Source: Chrysochromulina parva
Taxonomy: Eukaryota > Haptophyta > Prymnesiales > Chrysochromulinaceae
Direction of reading: 5' to 3'
NCBI GenBank assembly: GCA_002887195.1
Contig: PJAB01002145.1
Location: 1-10,275 of the forward strand
Length of the DNA stretch: 10,275 nt
Shown here piece after piece: positions 1 through 7,647 of this stretch; position 1 is the first letter of the stretch; every line of letters starts with the position of its first letter. Under the pieces are notes generated by a model that made no database searches, was not told the DNA's origin, and was given only the letters and a program-made list of their open reading frames with translations. The translations under genes were made by a program, and so were the position numbers.

Positions 1-2032
1 GCAAGTCCACGCGCTGTAGCAGCTGCTCCGTCAATTGGCAAACCATCTTGTCCGTCGCGGCGATCCTCTCGGGCGAATATCGAGATGCGGAGACGTGCGG
101 CGAGGAGGGTGCGGACTCGAGGGGGACAAAGCGTGCGGAGGTTGGCGCCGGCGTCGACGTCAGTGCTGCGGCGGCCGACTCTGGCAGCGGTGGTGCGGGT
201 GCGGCTGACATGGGCGGCGTGCCTGGGGGTGTGACGAGCTGCTGGGTGAGATGCTGGGCGGGGACGTCGAGTAGCTGGGCACGTCGGAGGGCCGCTAGGG
301 CGGGCGACAAGTGGAGCCGGCCTCGCGAGAAGCTCAGCCTTGCCATGATGGCTTTGGTTGAGAGCCTAGGTCCGGTCGTGGCTTCGGTCACATCCTCCTG
401 GCGCGTGGACTGGGGCCTGCGTGTGGACTGGCGAAGCTCCGAGGCCGTGACATCCGCTGCAACGGCGTCGGTTGGCGCCGCATCGGCCGCACGAGCCGGT
501 TTGCCGACCTCCAGCAGCGCCTCCAGCGGCGCCGAGTATGGGCCGTTCTCTGACGAGTCCCAAGGCAGCTCTTCCCGCCACGGCTGCCTCGGAGAGCCTC
601 GGCCGAGCTTCGCGAACAAGAGGTCGAGGCCGCTCACAGGTGGGGTGGGGGCGATCGGAGTGCTCACGGCGGCGCTGACGGCGGTCGGCGTCGCGGGCGC
701 GGCGGACGCGGGGGTGGCGGGGGCCGCTGGCTCAGAGGCGGCGGCGGCGGCGGTCGGCAGGTCGTCATCGAAGAGCTGCAGCACGCGTGGCGTCGGCAAG
801 GCGGCAAGGTCCCTTCGGGCGCTGTCACGGGCGTCCGCGAGGTCAGCGAGCCGCTCCGTCGCGTGAGTGCGCACGTGGAGCGCCGAGTTGGGCACGATGG
901 GCGCCGAGTTGGGCACATGGAGTGCCTCCGGAGAGGCCACCGACGGCTCCGCGCACTTGCGAGCGGGCACAGGGGCGGCGACTGGCGCCTTGACAGCCGC
1001 GGAAGCGGCCGTCTCGGACGAAAATGAATAGCTTGCTGCAGCGGCCTGCACGAAAGAGCACACTGCGGCGGTCGTGGCGGTTGCCGTGGGGGCCACTGCC
1101 TCGGGCGCTGCCACGGGCGCTGAGGGCGTCCGCGCCGACTCGGCGGCGCGCCCATCGGAGCAGGCGGCCGCGGTCTCGTCATCGTCCTCGACGCGGGACT
1201 TCGGCGGCTCATCGTCCTCGTCCTCGTCCTCGTCCTCGTTGTCGTCGTCGTCGTCGTCCTCCTCGTCCTCCTCGTCCTCGTCGTCCTCGTCGTCCTCGTC
1301 GTCGCGTTGCTCGCGCTGCTCGCGCGCTGGCGGGGTGGGCACGCTGAGCGCCTCCTCGTCGGGTATGGGAGGCATGCGCAGCAGCTGGCGCAGCGACAGA
1401 TCGACTTTGAGCAGATCGCCCTCGAGCATGCGCGCCGCCCAGTCCGCTGCCTCCGCCTCGGTGGTTGCCTTGGAATGCCGATCACGTTCGGCACGCAACC
1501 GACGTGAGAGGTAACGCCGCAGCCGGAGCAGCACGCGCGACTTCCACTCGGTGTGCTCGGCCTCGCTTGCCTCGGGCGGAGGCTGCGAGAGCGCCACACG
1601 GTCGGCCGCGAGGGGCGACCCCACGCTGTTGGACATCGGAGAGGAGAGTAGGCTGCTGTCGGAGTAAAGCGAGGGCGACATATCGGCCGGATTGCGGCGG
1701 CCGCTCACGCGCGGCGGCGATGCAGGGTCCGGCTCGTAACGCGCGGGCGCGGCCGACCACGCTACTTTCATGGCCTCCGCTAGCTGCACCAGCTCCTTTG
1801 AACGGGCGGCTGACGAGGCGAGGGCGGCCTCGATCTCAAGCTTCGTCGCTGGCGGGAGCGCCGCGAGGTGGATGTTGGACAACGCGTGCGTGTGGCTCAC
1901 AGCGGCGTGCATTTCGGTCGCGGTGCGAGTAAACTCATCCAAGGCGGCCGGGACAGGCATGTCGTATGGCAAAAAGACCGCGAGGGCTCGTGAGGCGGGA
2001 AGCAACTTGCAGGGACGTAAATCACGCGTCAT
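1..2032 (-). CDS. Large disordered protein with acidic run, N-terminal 677 codons (partial)
   Basis: I do not recognise this protein. The minus-strand frame is open without a stop from 2053 to the left edge; an in-frame TAG lies at 2054-2056. The first ATG is at 2030-2032; a second at 1958-1960 (residue 25) has a better start context, with a purine at -3. Visible parts, numbered from the first Met: a probably helical segment at about 28-90; Ser/Pro-rich linkers with several SP sites; a strongly basic, probably helical segment at 163-188 (Trp163, many Arg) followed by more helix; an acidic run at 244-275, with 31 of 32 residues Asp or Glu; then a long Ala/Pro/Ser/Thr-rich part with scattered SP and TP sites up to the edge, where a Gln/Leu-rich helical stretch begins. 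The acidic run and amino-acid make-up favour this frame over the Arg-rich and poly-Ser frames that overlap it. It could be a nuclear, chromatin or scaffold protein, but that is a guess from composition. Introns cannot be excluded. Confidence 0.68.
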   Translation of the reverse strand, partial: MTRDLRPCKLLPASRALAVFLPYDMPVPAALDEFTRTATEMHAAVSHTHALSNIHLAALPPATKLEIEAALASSAARSKELVQLAEAMKVAWSAAPARYEPDPASPPRVSGRRNPADMSPSLYSDSSLLSSPMSNSVGSPLAADRVALSQPPPEASEAEHTEWKSRVLLRLRRYLSRRLRAERDRHSKATTEAEAADWAARMLEGDLLKVDLSLRQLLRMPPIPDEEALSVPTPPAREQREQRDDEDDEDDEDEEDEEDDDDDDNEDEDEDEDDEPPKSRVEDDDETAAACSDGRAAESARTPSAPVAAPEAVAPTATATTAAVCSFVQAAAASYSFSSETAASAAVKAPVAAPVPARKCAEPSVASPEALHVPNSAPIVPNSALHVRTHATERLADLADARDSARRDLAALPTPRVLQLFDDDLPTAAAAASEPAAPATPASAAPATPTAVSAAVSTPIAPTPPVSGLDLLFAKLGRGSPRQPWREELPWDSSENGPYSAPLEALLEVGKPARAADAAPTDAVAADVTASELRQSTRRPQSTRQEDVTEATTGPRLSTKAIMARLSFSRGRLHLSPALAALRRAQLLDVPAQHLTQQLVTPPGTPPMSAAPAPPLPESAAAALTSTPAPTSARFVPLESAPSSPHVSASRYSPERIAATDKMVCQLTEQLLQRVDL
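880..916 (-). repeat. Two-copy 21-bp tandem repeat inside coding sequence
   Basis: A 16-base string occurs at 880-895 and again at 901-916, a period of 21 bases. In the minus-strand protein it gives two successive VPNSA motifs, seven residues apart, at about residues 373-384. The period keeps the frame, as expected if the repeat grew inside a translated gene. Confidence 0.75.
1208..1303 (-). repeat. GAC/GAG low-complexity tract encoding an acidic run
   Basis: Ninety-six bases made of GAC and GAG codons, read on the minus strand, with one AAC. They encode residues 244-275 of the partial left-edge protein: Asp and Glu apart from one Asn. On the plus strand the same bases give poly-Ser, and in another minus frame Thr/Arg runs, which explains the spurious long frames here. 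Such tracts vary in length by replication slippage. Confidence 0.9.
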
Positions 2033-2057
2033 CGGTGTGAAGACCAGACAGGGCTAA

Positions 2058-2425
2058 GCGGCCAAGGGCGGCTCGGATTGGTCTTACATCAGTGACGCGC
2101 CGGGCAACGCGCTCAGCCCCTTCATGTGGTACCAACGGCTGATGCGCTTCTACTCGGGCCCCCGACCAGCGGAGACCCCTTCTTCACTTCATAATTCTTC
2201 ATGTTATTTCATGGCTAAGGACCGGGTTCGGCCTTACACGTACTCAGCCGGCCTCAAGGACTTACAGGTCATGCTCAAGCGCGTGTCGCCGGACGATACG
2301 GACTTCACCCTTCATGGGGTGCGAGTCATGAACGAGTCATGGGCTGGAACCGGGCGGCGGCGGACAATGCCGCGCTGGCCGAAGCCGTTCCGCAACACCG
2401 ACAACGACATTCACACACACATTAA
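2058..2425 (+). pseudogene. Tyrosine recombinase relic (C-terminal catalytic region)
   Basis: This is an open plus-strand stretch (stop at 2055-2057) whose conceptual protein resembles the C-terminal half of the tyrosine recombinases carried by DIRS- or Crypton-like elements and phages. After a segment with Pro-Phe-Met-Trp-Tyr-Gln-Arg comes a Tyr-Ser-Ala-Gly-Leu helix-like part, then LHGVRV at 2310-2327, matching the catalytic H-x-x-R box. Directly after that box, the 11-bp unit CGAGTCATGAA (starting at 2322) is followed by a second copy of its first nine bases, shifting the frame. In the +1 frame the family-like sequence resumes (Gly-Trp-Asn-Arg and an Ala-rich helix, about 2340-2390) and ends at TAA 2423-2425. 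The N-terminal catalytic Arg region and the terminal catalytic Tyr are not visible, so it cannot be active. No terminal repeats of a full element were found. The family call rests on the H-x-x-R box and general resemblance only. Confidence 0.5.
2322..2341 (+). repeat. 11-bp tandem duplication disrupting the recombinase relic
   Basis: CGAGTCATG occurs at 2322-2330 and 2333-2341, giving a repeat period of 11 bases. Eleven is not a multiple of three, so the duplication changes frame. Ignoring one copy joins the H-x-x-R box to the downstream Gly-Trp-Asn frame. The likely origin is slippage or an excision footprint. Confidence 0.8.
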
Positions 2426-2786
2426 TACACACACGGGTTCACACAAGACTTGTTAACCGACATATAACCGACAAAGACACAACGTCGGGGGCAATTACCA
2501 CAACGTGAGGTTGTGAGGACAACGCGTCCGTGCTGGACTGCTGATGCGTGCGCCGTGCGGTCGGTGGCGGGTGGGCTCGCGGATCACCTCACACCTGGGT
2601 GCACCTCAACGTCGAAGGGACTTCAAGCAGGCAGTTAGCACGCAGTGTTAGAAAAAGATGAATAGAAAATACCCACTTGCTAATCCAATCTACTTCAGAA
2701 GCGCTACACTAATCCTCCCCCTATCCTCCCCCACCCTCGACACACTCTCACCGGTCTCACTGACTCATTTTGCGTCTATAATTTTG
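2426..2786. other. Intergenic spacer without a recognisable gene
   Basis: This lies between the recombinase relic and the 3' end of the peroxiredoxin-like fusion gene. It begins with CA-rich sequence (about 2408-2445) and ends with an AT-richer, pyrimidine-rich part (about 2645-2786). The latter would be the 3' UTR and downstream region of the minus-strand gene. No AATAAA hexamer was seen on the minus strand, and no tRNA fold or convincing coding frame. The promoter of the left minus-strand gene should lie somewhere upstream of 2032, in or beyond the relic. Confidence 0.55.
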
Positions 2787-4751
2787 TCAACAACTGTCCT
2801 GCTCGCTTGTTCTCTCAACAAGTGTCTTGAGCAGCTCTCGCGCAACATGAATGTCGGACTGCGCCTTTTCGCCTTTTGCATCGCCCATCCGTTTGACGTA
2901 GCTCTGTAGGAATGCCTTGCGCTTCTCGTCCGAGTATTGCTCGCCGGTGAGGAAGACGAGGTCTTGTGGCACCATATGCCGAATGGCGAGCGTCGGGCAT
3001 ACTGTACGCAGAGGGTAGAATTCGGCGTTGCGCAGCCCGCGGGAGTTGTTGGCGAGGTGAAACTCTCCGAGCATCAGACCTTGGGCGACAAACTCCTCCT
3101 TCAGGGCCAACTGTGTACCATCGATGACCTCGCGCGCGGCGTCGAGGGGGACGTCAGGGAAGAGAAGGAGGATCGCCTTGAAGACGGCTGTCGGGCCGCC
3201 CGTCGGGTGAAGGCCCTCAAAGATTGGTATGAAGCCACGCACGAGCTGCTGCATGGCCTCGGGCGCCGGGTGCGCGCCGGAGTTCACCACTCCAACTCGC
3301 ATCGAATCGAGCTTGAGGGCCTTCGGTACAAAAGGACAGGTAGGCCCGGGCCTGCCGAGGAGCGGGTGTGGCTTGCTAAGGAACTCACGCAGGTAACAGT
3401 TCGTCAGGCGGAGCTGATAAAGCGCCGAGTTGGTCAGACCTCCTGGCACGTTGAGCTGCTGAACTGCGTGAGTGGTATACGGGAGCGCTCTCAAGGTATC
3501 GAGGGTGGCGAGGGTGTCGATCCCGATGAGCTCCTCCTGTGAAAAGACCTCACTGGGCCTCTGCATGTCGGTGCCGTCGGTCACACGTCCGCAGTCGCAA
3601 TCCATCATCTGTCGCTCGATGGCGTACGCGTCCACCTCTGACGGCGTGAGCAGCCGCACCGAGACGGCACTCGGCAGCGCCGGGCAACGGCCACCACCTC
3701 CGCTTCTCCTCGCTGCTCGGGCGGTGCCGACGCGAAGGCATCCAAGCGACGCGAATATCATGAATGCCAGGACGGCTGCGAGTGCTGCCAGCACCACACG
3801 CAGGGGAGACGTCCGACCGGTCGCCAGGGGCGAGCCCAGCGGCGTGTTGGGCAGCAGCCTCCAAGCCGGCGGCGGCGGCGGCGGCGGCGGCGGCATTGGC
3901 GGCGGGGGCGGGGAAAGCATTGTCAGGGAGGAAAGCCAAAGGCGCGCAGCGGAGGACAGCGGCGGCGGAGGCGGCAGCGGCGGTGCCCGCATGCCACTTA
4001 ATATCGCTGCCGCACCGAGCGCCAGTCCGAGCGTACCGAGCATACCGAGCACCACGCCAACCGAGACGAGGCTAGGCGTCGACGACGCGCGCGCAGTCGC
4101 CTTGGTGGCGAGTCGGCTCGCAGAGAGCCGCTCAAGCCAAGCGGTGGTGGTGGGGTAGGTGTACTCCATTCCATGTGTCGTGATGCCCGCCGCCGCCTCA
4201 AGCAACGCCGCTGCATTGGGGTGGTCACCCGCGTACGATGAGCGGTAGGCGTAGTCGCACACGTTGCCGGCCCCGAGTACAAATACGCCACCAACCTGGA
4301 AAACACTGCCCGTGTACGGTCCCGTGGGGCTCGCGTAGCCGCCATCTGTGTTGCCCTCGGCGAGCGCATGTGAGCCCAGCTCGGCCACGCGCGCGTGCTC
4401 GAGCACCAAGTTGCGCCCACTTTGGAGCTTGAAGGCAGCGTAGGCAACTGGAGCATCGGGCTCTGGGTCAACATATACCTCGATGCAGGCAGGTATGTCA
4501 AGCTCCTTGCGGTAGCGCTCGATCTGGTCGGGCGTACCTAGCGATACGAGCACAACCTCTGTGCCAGCCTCCTTTAGCCGCTGTTGCACCACCTTCATCG
4601 TCCTCACCTGCTGCTTGCAGAACCGGCAGCCAAAGTGGCGTAGGAAGACGAGGATGATGCGACGCTTCTGCCAGAGCGTGGGCACGCTGATGGCCTCGCC
4701 CTCGGCATTGAGTACGACGAGCGAGTTCATCGCCTTCATCGCCTGGCACAT
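2787..4751 (-). CDS. PRXL2/AhpC-TSA_2-like domain - two TM segments - DUF6875-like fusion protein
   Basis: This is a 654-residue protein with ATG at 4749-4751 and TGA at 2787-2789. Met5 and Met8 are alternative starts; no closer upstream in-frame ATG was seen. Residues about 8-190 form a thioredoxin-fold domain of the PRXL2/FAM213 (AhpC-TSA_2) type: LVFLRHFGCRFC carries a CxxC pair at Cys42 and Cys45 at the usual peroxidatic site, and the GGVFVLG...GDHPN end is typical of the family. Two hydrophobic segments follow, at about 228-253 and 317-338. Between them is a roughly 60-residue loop rich in Pro (runs at about 257-264 and 281-295). Two crossings put both ends on the same side of a membrane. 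The C-terminal part (about 360-654) contains GRPGPTCPFVPKAL (466-479), LMLGEFH (559-565) and EFYPLRTVCPTLAIRHM (577-593), which I associate with the uncharacterised DUF6875 family. Redox activity of the N-terminal domain is inferred from family membership; the function of the C-terminal domain is unknown. No introns are needed. Confidence 0.85.
   Translation of the reverse strand: MCQAMKAMNSLVVLNAEGEAISVPTLWQKRRIILVFLRHFGCRFCKQQVRTMKVVQQRLKEAGTEVVLVSLGTPDQIERYRKELDIPACIEVYVDPEPDAPVAYAAFKLQSGRNLVLEHARVAELGSHALAEGNTDGGYASPTGPYTGSVFQVGGVFVLGAGNVCDYAYRSSYAGDHPNAAALLEAAAGITTHGMEYTYPTTTAWLERLSASRLATKATARASSTPSLVSVGVVLGMLGTLGLALGAAAILSGMRAPPLPPPPPLSSAARLWLSSLTMLSPPPPPMPPPPPPPPPAWRLLPNTPLGSPLATGRTSPLRVVLAALAAVLAFMIFASLGCLRVGTARAARRSGGGGRCPALPSAVSVRLLTPSEVDAYAIERQMMDCDCGRVTDGTDMQRPSEVFSQEELIGIDTLATLDTLRALPYTTHAVQQLNVPGGLTNSALYQLRLTNCYLREFLSKPHPLLGRPGPTCPFVPKALKLDSMRVGVVNSGAHPAPEAMQQLVRGFIPIFEGLHPTGGPTAVFKAILLLFPDVPLDAAREVIDGTQLALKEEFVAQGLMLGEFHLANNSRGLRNAEFYPLRTVCPTLAIRHMVPQDLVFLTGEQYSDEKRKAFLQSYVKRMGDAKGEKAQSDIHVARELLKTLVERTSEQDSC
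3868..3893 (-). repeat. GGC/GCC microsatellite encoding polyproline
   Basis: A run of GGC on the plus strand, read on the minus strand in the CCG/CCC phase, gives the long Pro run at about residues 287-295 of the fusion protein. It is followed at 3898-3916 and 3959-3975 by related G-rich tracts that encode further Pro clusters in the loop between the membrane segments. Confidence 0.85.
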
Positions 4752-5032
4752 TATTGACGGACTCAGTCCTCTCTGTCGGGGCGGCCGAGGAAGTTGCCGC
4801 CGGCGGAGCTTATCGTCTCGGAAAAATGAAAGTTCATGTAAGTTTCCCCATTACTGCACCCCTCCCCCCACCTTGTGGGAAGACTTTGGAGAGGTCCTCG
4901 CGCACTACAGTCCTGATGTGTATGTAATTCCCCACGCAGCCACGCCACACACTGAGCTATCCTCCTGCAACACATACCGAGCTAACTGCTAAGTTAGTCT
5001 CGTTAGCGTGTTTCTAATACTGTTAACTACTG
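4752..5032. other. Spacer between two minus-strand genes
   Basis: This 281-base spacer must contain the 3' end signals of the kinase fusion gene (stop at 5033-5035) and the promoter and leader of the peroxiredoxin-like fusion gene (start at 4751). It is less GC-rich than the flanking genes. Apart from the hairpin at 4982-4997, no clear TATA box or gene was seen. Confidence 0.5.
4982..4997 (-). other. Small hairpin in the 3' flank of the kinase gene
   Basis: CTAACT (4982-4987) and AGTTAG (4992-4997) are perfect inverted repeats around a four-base loop. A competing pairing is possible between GCTAAC (4981-4986) and GTTAGC (5002-5007). It lies 36 to 51 bases past the kinase stop codon in the transcript. 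It may be part of 3' end processing, but six base pairs can arise by chance. Confidence 0.35.
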
Positions 5033-7604
5033 TCAGCGCGCTTCTTCAAGATCTGACTCTCTATCGAAGGCGGCGGAGAGCTCGCGGAAGGCCGCGAAGG
5101 CCTCGGGCGGGACGCTCGGCTCCTCCTCGAGAGCGAGCAGCGCCGCCTCATCGTGAAGTGACGCCTCATAGGCCGCGGCCTCGTCATCCGCCGCGCCGCG
5201 GCCGGCCGCCTCGGCAGATGCGGCGGCGGGCTTGTATGGCGCTTCGATCTTCTTCTGCAGGACGGCGTTCCAAGCCATCTTTTTGAAGAACTGGTGCTTC
5301 TTGACGTCGTCGGCGCCGCCCTTGCCGTTGCCGAGTCGCGCGAGGGGCGCTGTCGCGAGCAGCTGGCGCAGCAGCGCCTGCGCGTTCGCCCCCATCGTCT
5401 TCGGGTAACGCAGGTCGTGCATCACAATCGCCCGGTACAGCGCGAGCGGCTCGGCGCCCTCAAACGGCGGGTAGCCCACGAGCATCTCATGGAGCAGGAT
5501 CCCGAGCGCCCACCAGTCGACGGCGAGGCCGTGCCCCTTACCGGTGAGCACCTCCGGCGCCAAGTACTCCGGCGTGCCGCACAACGTCCAAGCGCGCGCA
5601 CCGGGCTCGATCCGACGTGCGAAGCCAAAGTCGACGAGCTTTAGGTACCCGTCGGCGTCAAACAGCAAATTCTCCGGCTTGAGGTCGCGGTACGCGATGC
5701 GCTGCCCATGCAGGTAGTCGAGCGCCAGCACCACCATAGCCGCGTAGAATTGGCATCGACGCTCCGGAAAGGCCGAATTCGGGGCGGCACGCAGCGCGTC
5801 AAAGAGCTCTCCCCCGAGTGTCGCCTCGAGCAGCAGGTGAACGCGCGTCGGGTCCTCGAAGGTGCGCACGAGGCCGACGACAAAGGGGTGGCTGCACACG
5901 GCGAGCAGCCGGCACTCATCGAGGGTGTGATTCAGCTCGTTGGCGCCCAGCACGCGCGCCTTGGAGAGGGACTTGAGGGCGTACGTCTGACCGGTGCTTG
6001 CATCGGTCGCGAGGCGCACCACACCAAACGAGCCGGTACCGAGCAGCCGGCCCAGCTGCAAACGCGCCATCGTGAGCGATCGCGCGTGTGCACGCCGCTC
6101 GCGCCGCCCCTGCTCGCGCCCGAGCAGGGGAGCAAGGGGACCCAGCTGTTTCGTCGCTGTCTCCTTTGCGAGGAGGAGACACTCCACAGGCCCATCAGCT
6201 ACGAGTGTAGCGATCGCCGCCTCGTGACGAAGCAGTGCGTTCTCGCCGAAGACGGCGCCCTTACCAAGGTGGGCGACTACCTGTGCGCCGGGCCCGAGTA
6301 CACCCACCTGCCCGCCGACCACCACGTGCAGCTGGCTCAGCTCCCCTCCCGCGCGCGCGATCGTCGCGCCACCCGCAAACTCCACCGTACTCATCAGGCG
6401 TGCGAGCTGCTTGCGCTCGCCGGCAGAGAAGCCCCTGTACGCGTGCACCTGGGCAAGCGCGCCGCACACGAGCGCGAGCCGACGCACCTCGGCCAAAGGA
6501 CCCACGCGCCCTAGGAACGTGGCACGTGGCACGTGGAGTAGCGTGCAGCCCGAGCCGCCGGTGCGGGCGGTGACGCGCGCACCGGCCGCGGACGTCGTCG
6601 TGCCAGAGCTCTTAGCCGCCGCCGCCACCGCCGTCGTCGGCTCGGCCGCCTCCGTCGCCGACGCGTCCGCATCCTCTTCCGCCGGCGCCTCCGCATCGAG
6701 GATCACCTCGAGGGTCGCCTCTCCGAAGGCATCGCCCGGCTGAAGCTGTCGCGACGGCGCGCCGTCGGCCGGCGTGAGGTCGAGTGCTCCCGCGAGGACC
6801 ACGTACAGCCCATCAGGTGGTGCACGCTCGAGGAGGTCGAGGCGCGCGCCCAGCCGCACCGTGCGCGCGAGCGGCACGAGCGCCTCGAGCTCCTCGTCGT
6901 CGAGAGCCGCGAGCACACGCGCGCCGTCGTGGGCGCGGGCACCCCGCAGGCTGGCCAGGGTGGCTGCGGCGCTCTCCGTCCGGGCATGCTGCACAGCCGC
7001 TCGGAAGGCCGCGCGCTCAAGCCGCCACACGACCGCCTCCTCCGCCACGCATGTCACCGTCGCAGTGGGCTCGAACACGTACAGTAGAGCGAGCTCGTGG
7101 ACCACATCGCCCACAGAGTACGACGCGACGAGGCCGCCACCGTCGCTTGCACTGCGTGCGGTGCTCAGCCTCACTGGCGAAGCACTGATGGCGCCGCCTC
7201 CAGCGCTGCTACTCCTGGTGCCGACAGCCGAAGACGGCGGCGTGGCCTCCAGACGACCCGATTCCACCAGATAGACGGCATCGGCCGCCACGCCATGCGC
7301 ACACAGCACCTCACCGCGGCGCAGCCGACGGCGTGTCATTCGTTCGAGCAGACGGGGAAGAAGCGCCGCCGCCACGTCGGAGGCGGCAACGGCCTCGCTG
7401 ACGCTGCTGCTGCGCGTGCCGCCGCGACTACTGTCGCGCGTGTTGCTCCCGCTGAGGCTACTGCTGCCGGTGCTGACGGAGGGCTCCGCGAGGCCAAAAA
7501 AGGGGTAGCGAGGGTCGCACAGGACGCGGCGCAGGCAGAGCGCTGTCTCGGGCGACATGTGCTCGCGCAGCCCTTTCACAGGACTGTTCACAGGACTGGT
7601 GGGC

Positions 7605-7647
<43 letters not shown>

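Noticed and set aside
48..866. Plus-strand Ala/Gly/Ser-rich frame of 272 codons
   Set aside because: It begins at TTG rather than ATG and lies antisense to the longer minus-strand gene; no recognisable motif.
1074..1514. Plus-strand frame with a long poly-Ser run
   Set aside because: It is the antisense reading of the GAC/GAG tract; the minus-strand frame stays open for more than 2 kb and gives a more protein-like sequence.
664..1599. Minus-strand Arg/Pro/Thr-rich frame of 311 codons
   Set aside because: It overlaps the acidic-run gene in another phase. Its composition (Arg, Pro and Thr runs) is what GC-rich coding DNA gives when read out of phase, and no domain is seen.
2124..2456. Intact 110-codon gene on the plus strand
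   Set aside because: It is only a fragment of a recombinase, interrupted by a frame-shifting duplication; the residues after the H-x-x-R box in this frame are out of phase.
2426..2786. tRNA or other structured RNA in the left spacer
   Set aside because: No cloverleaf, conserved T-loop string or other recognisable RNA motif was found on either strand.
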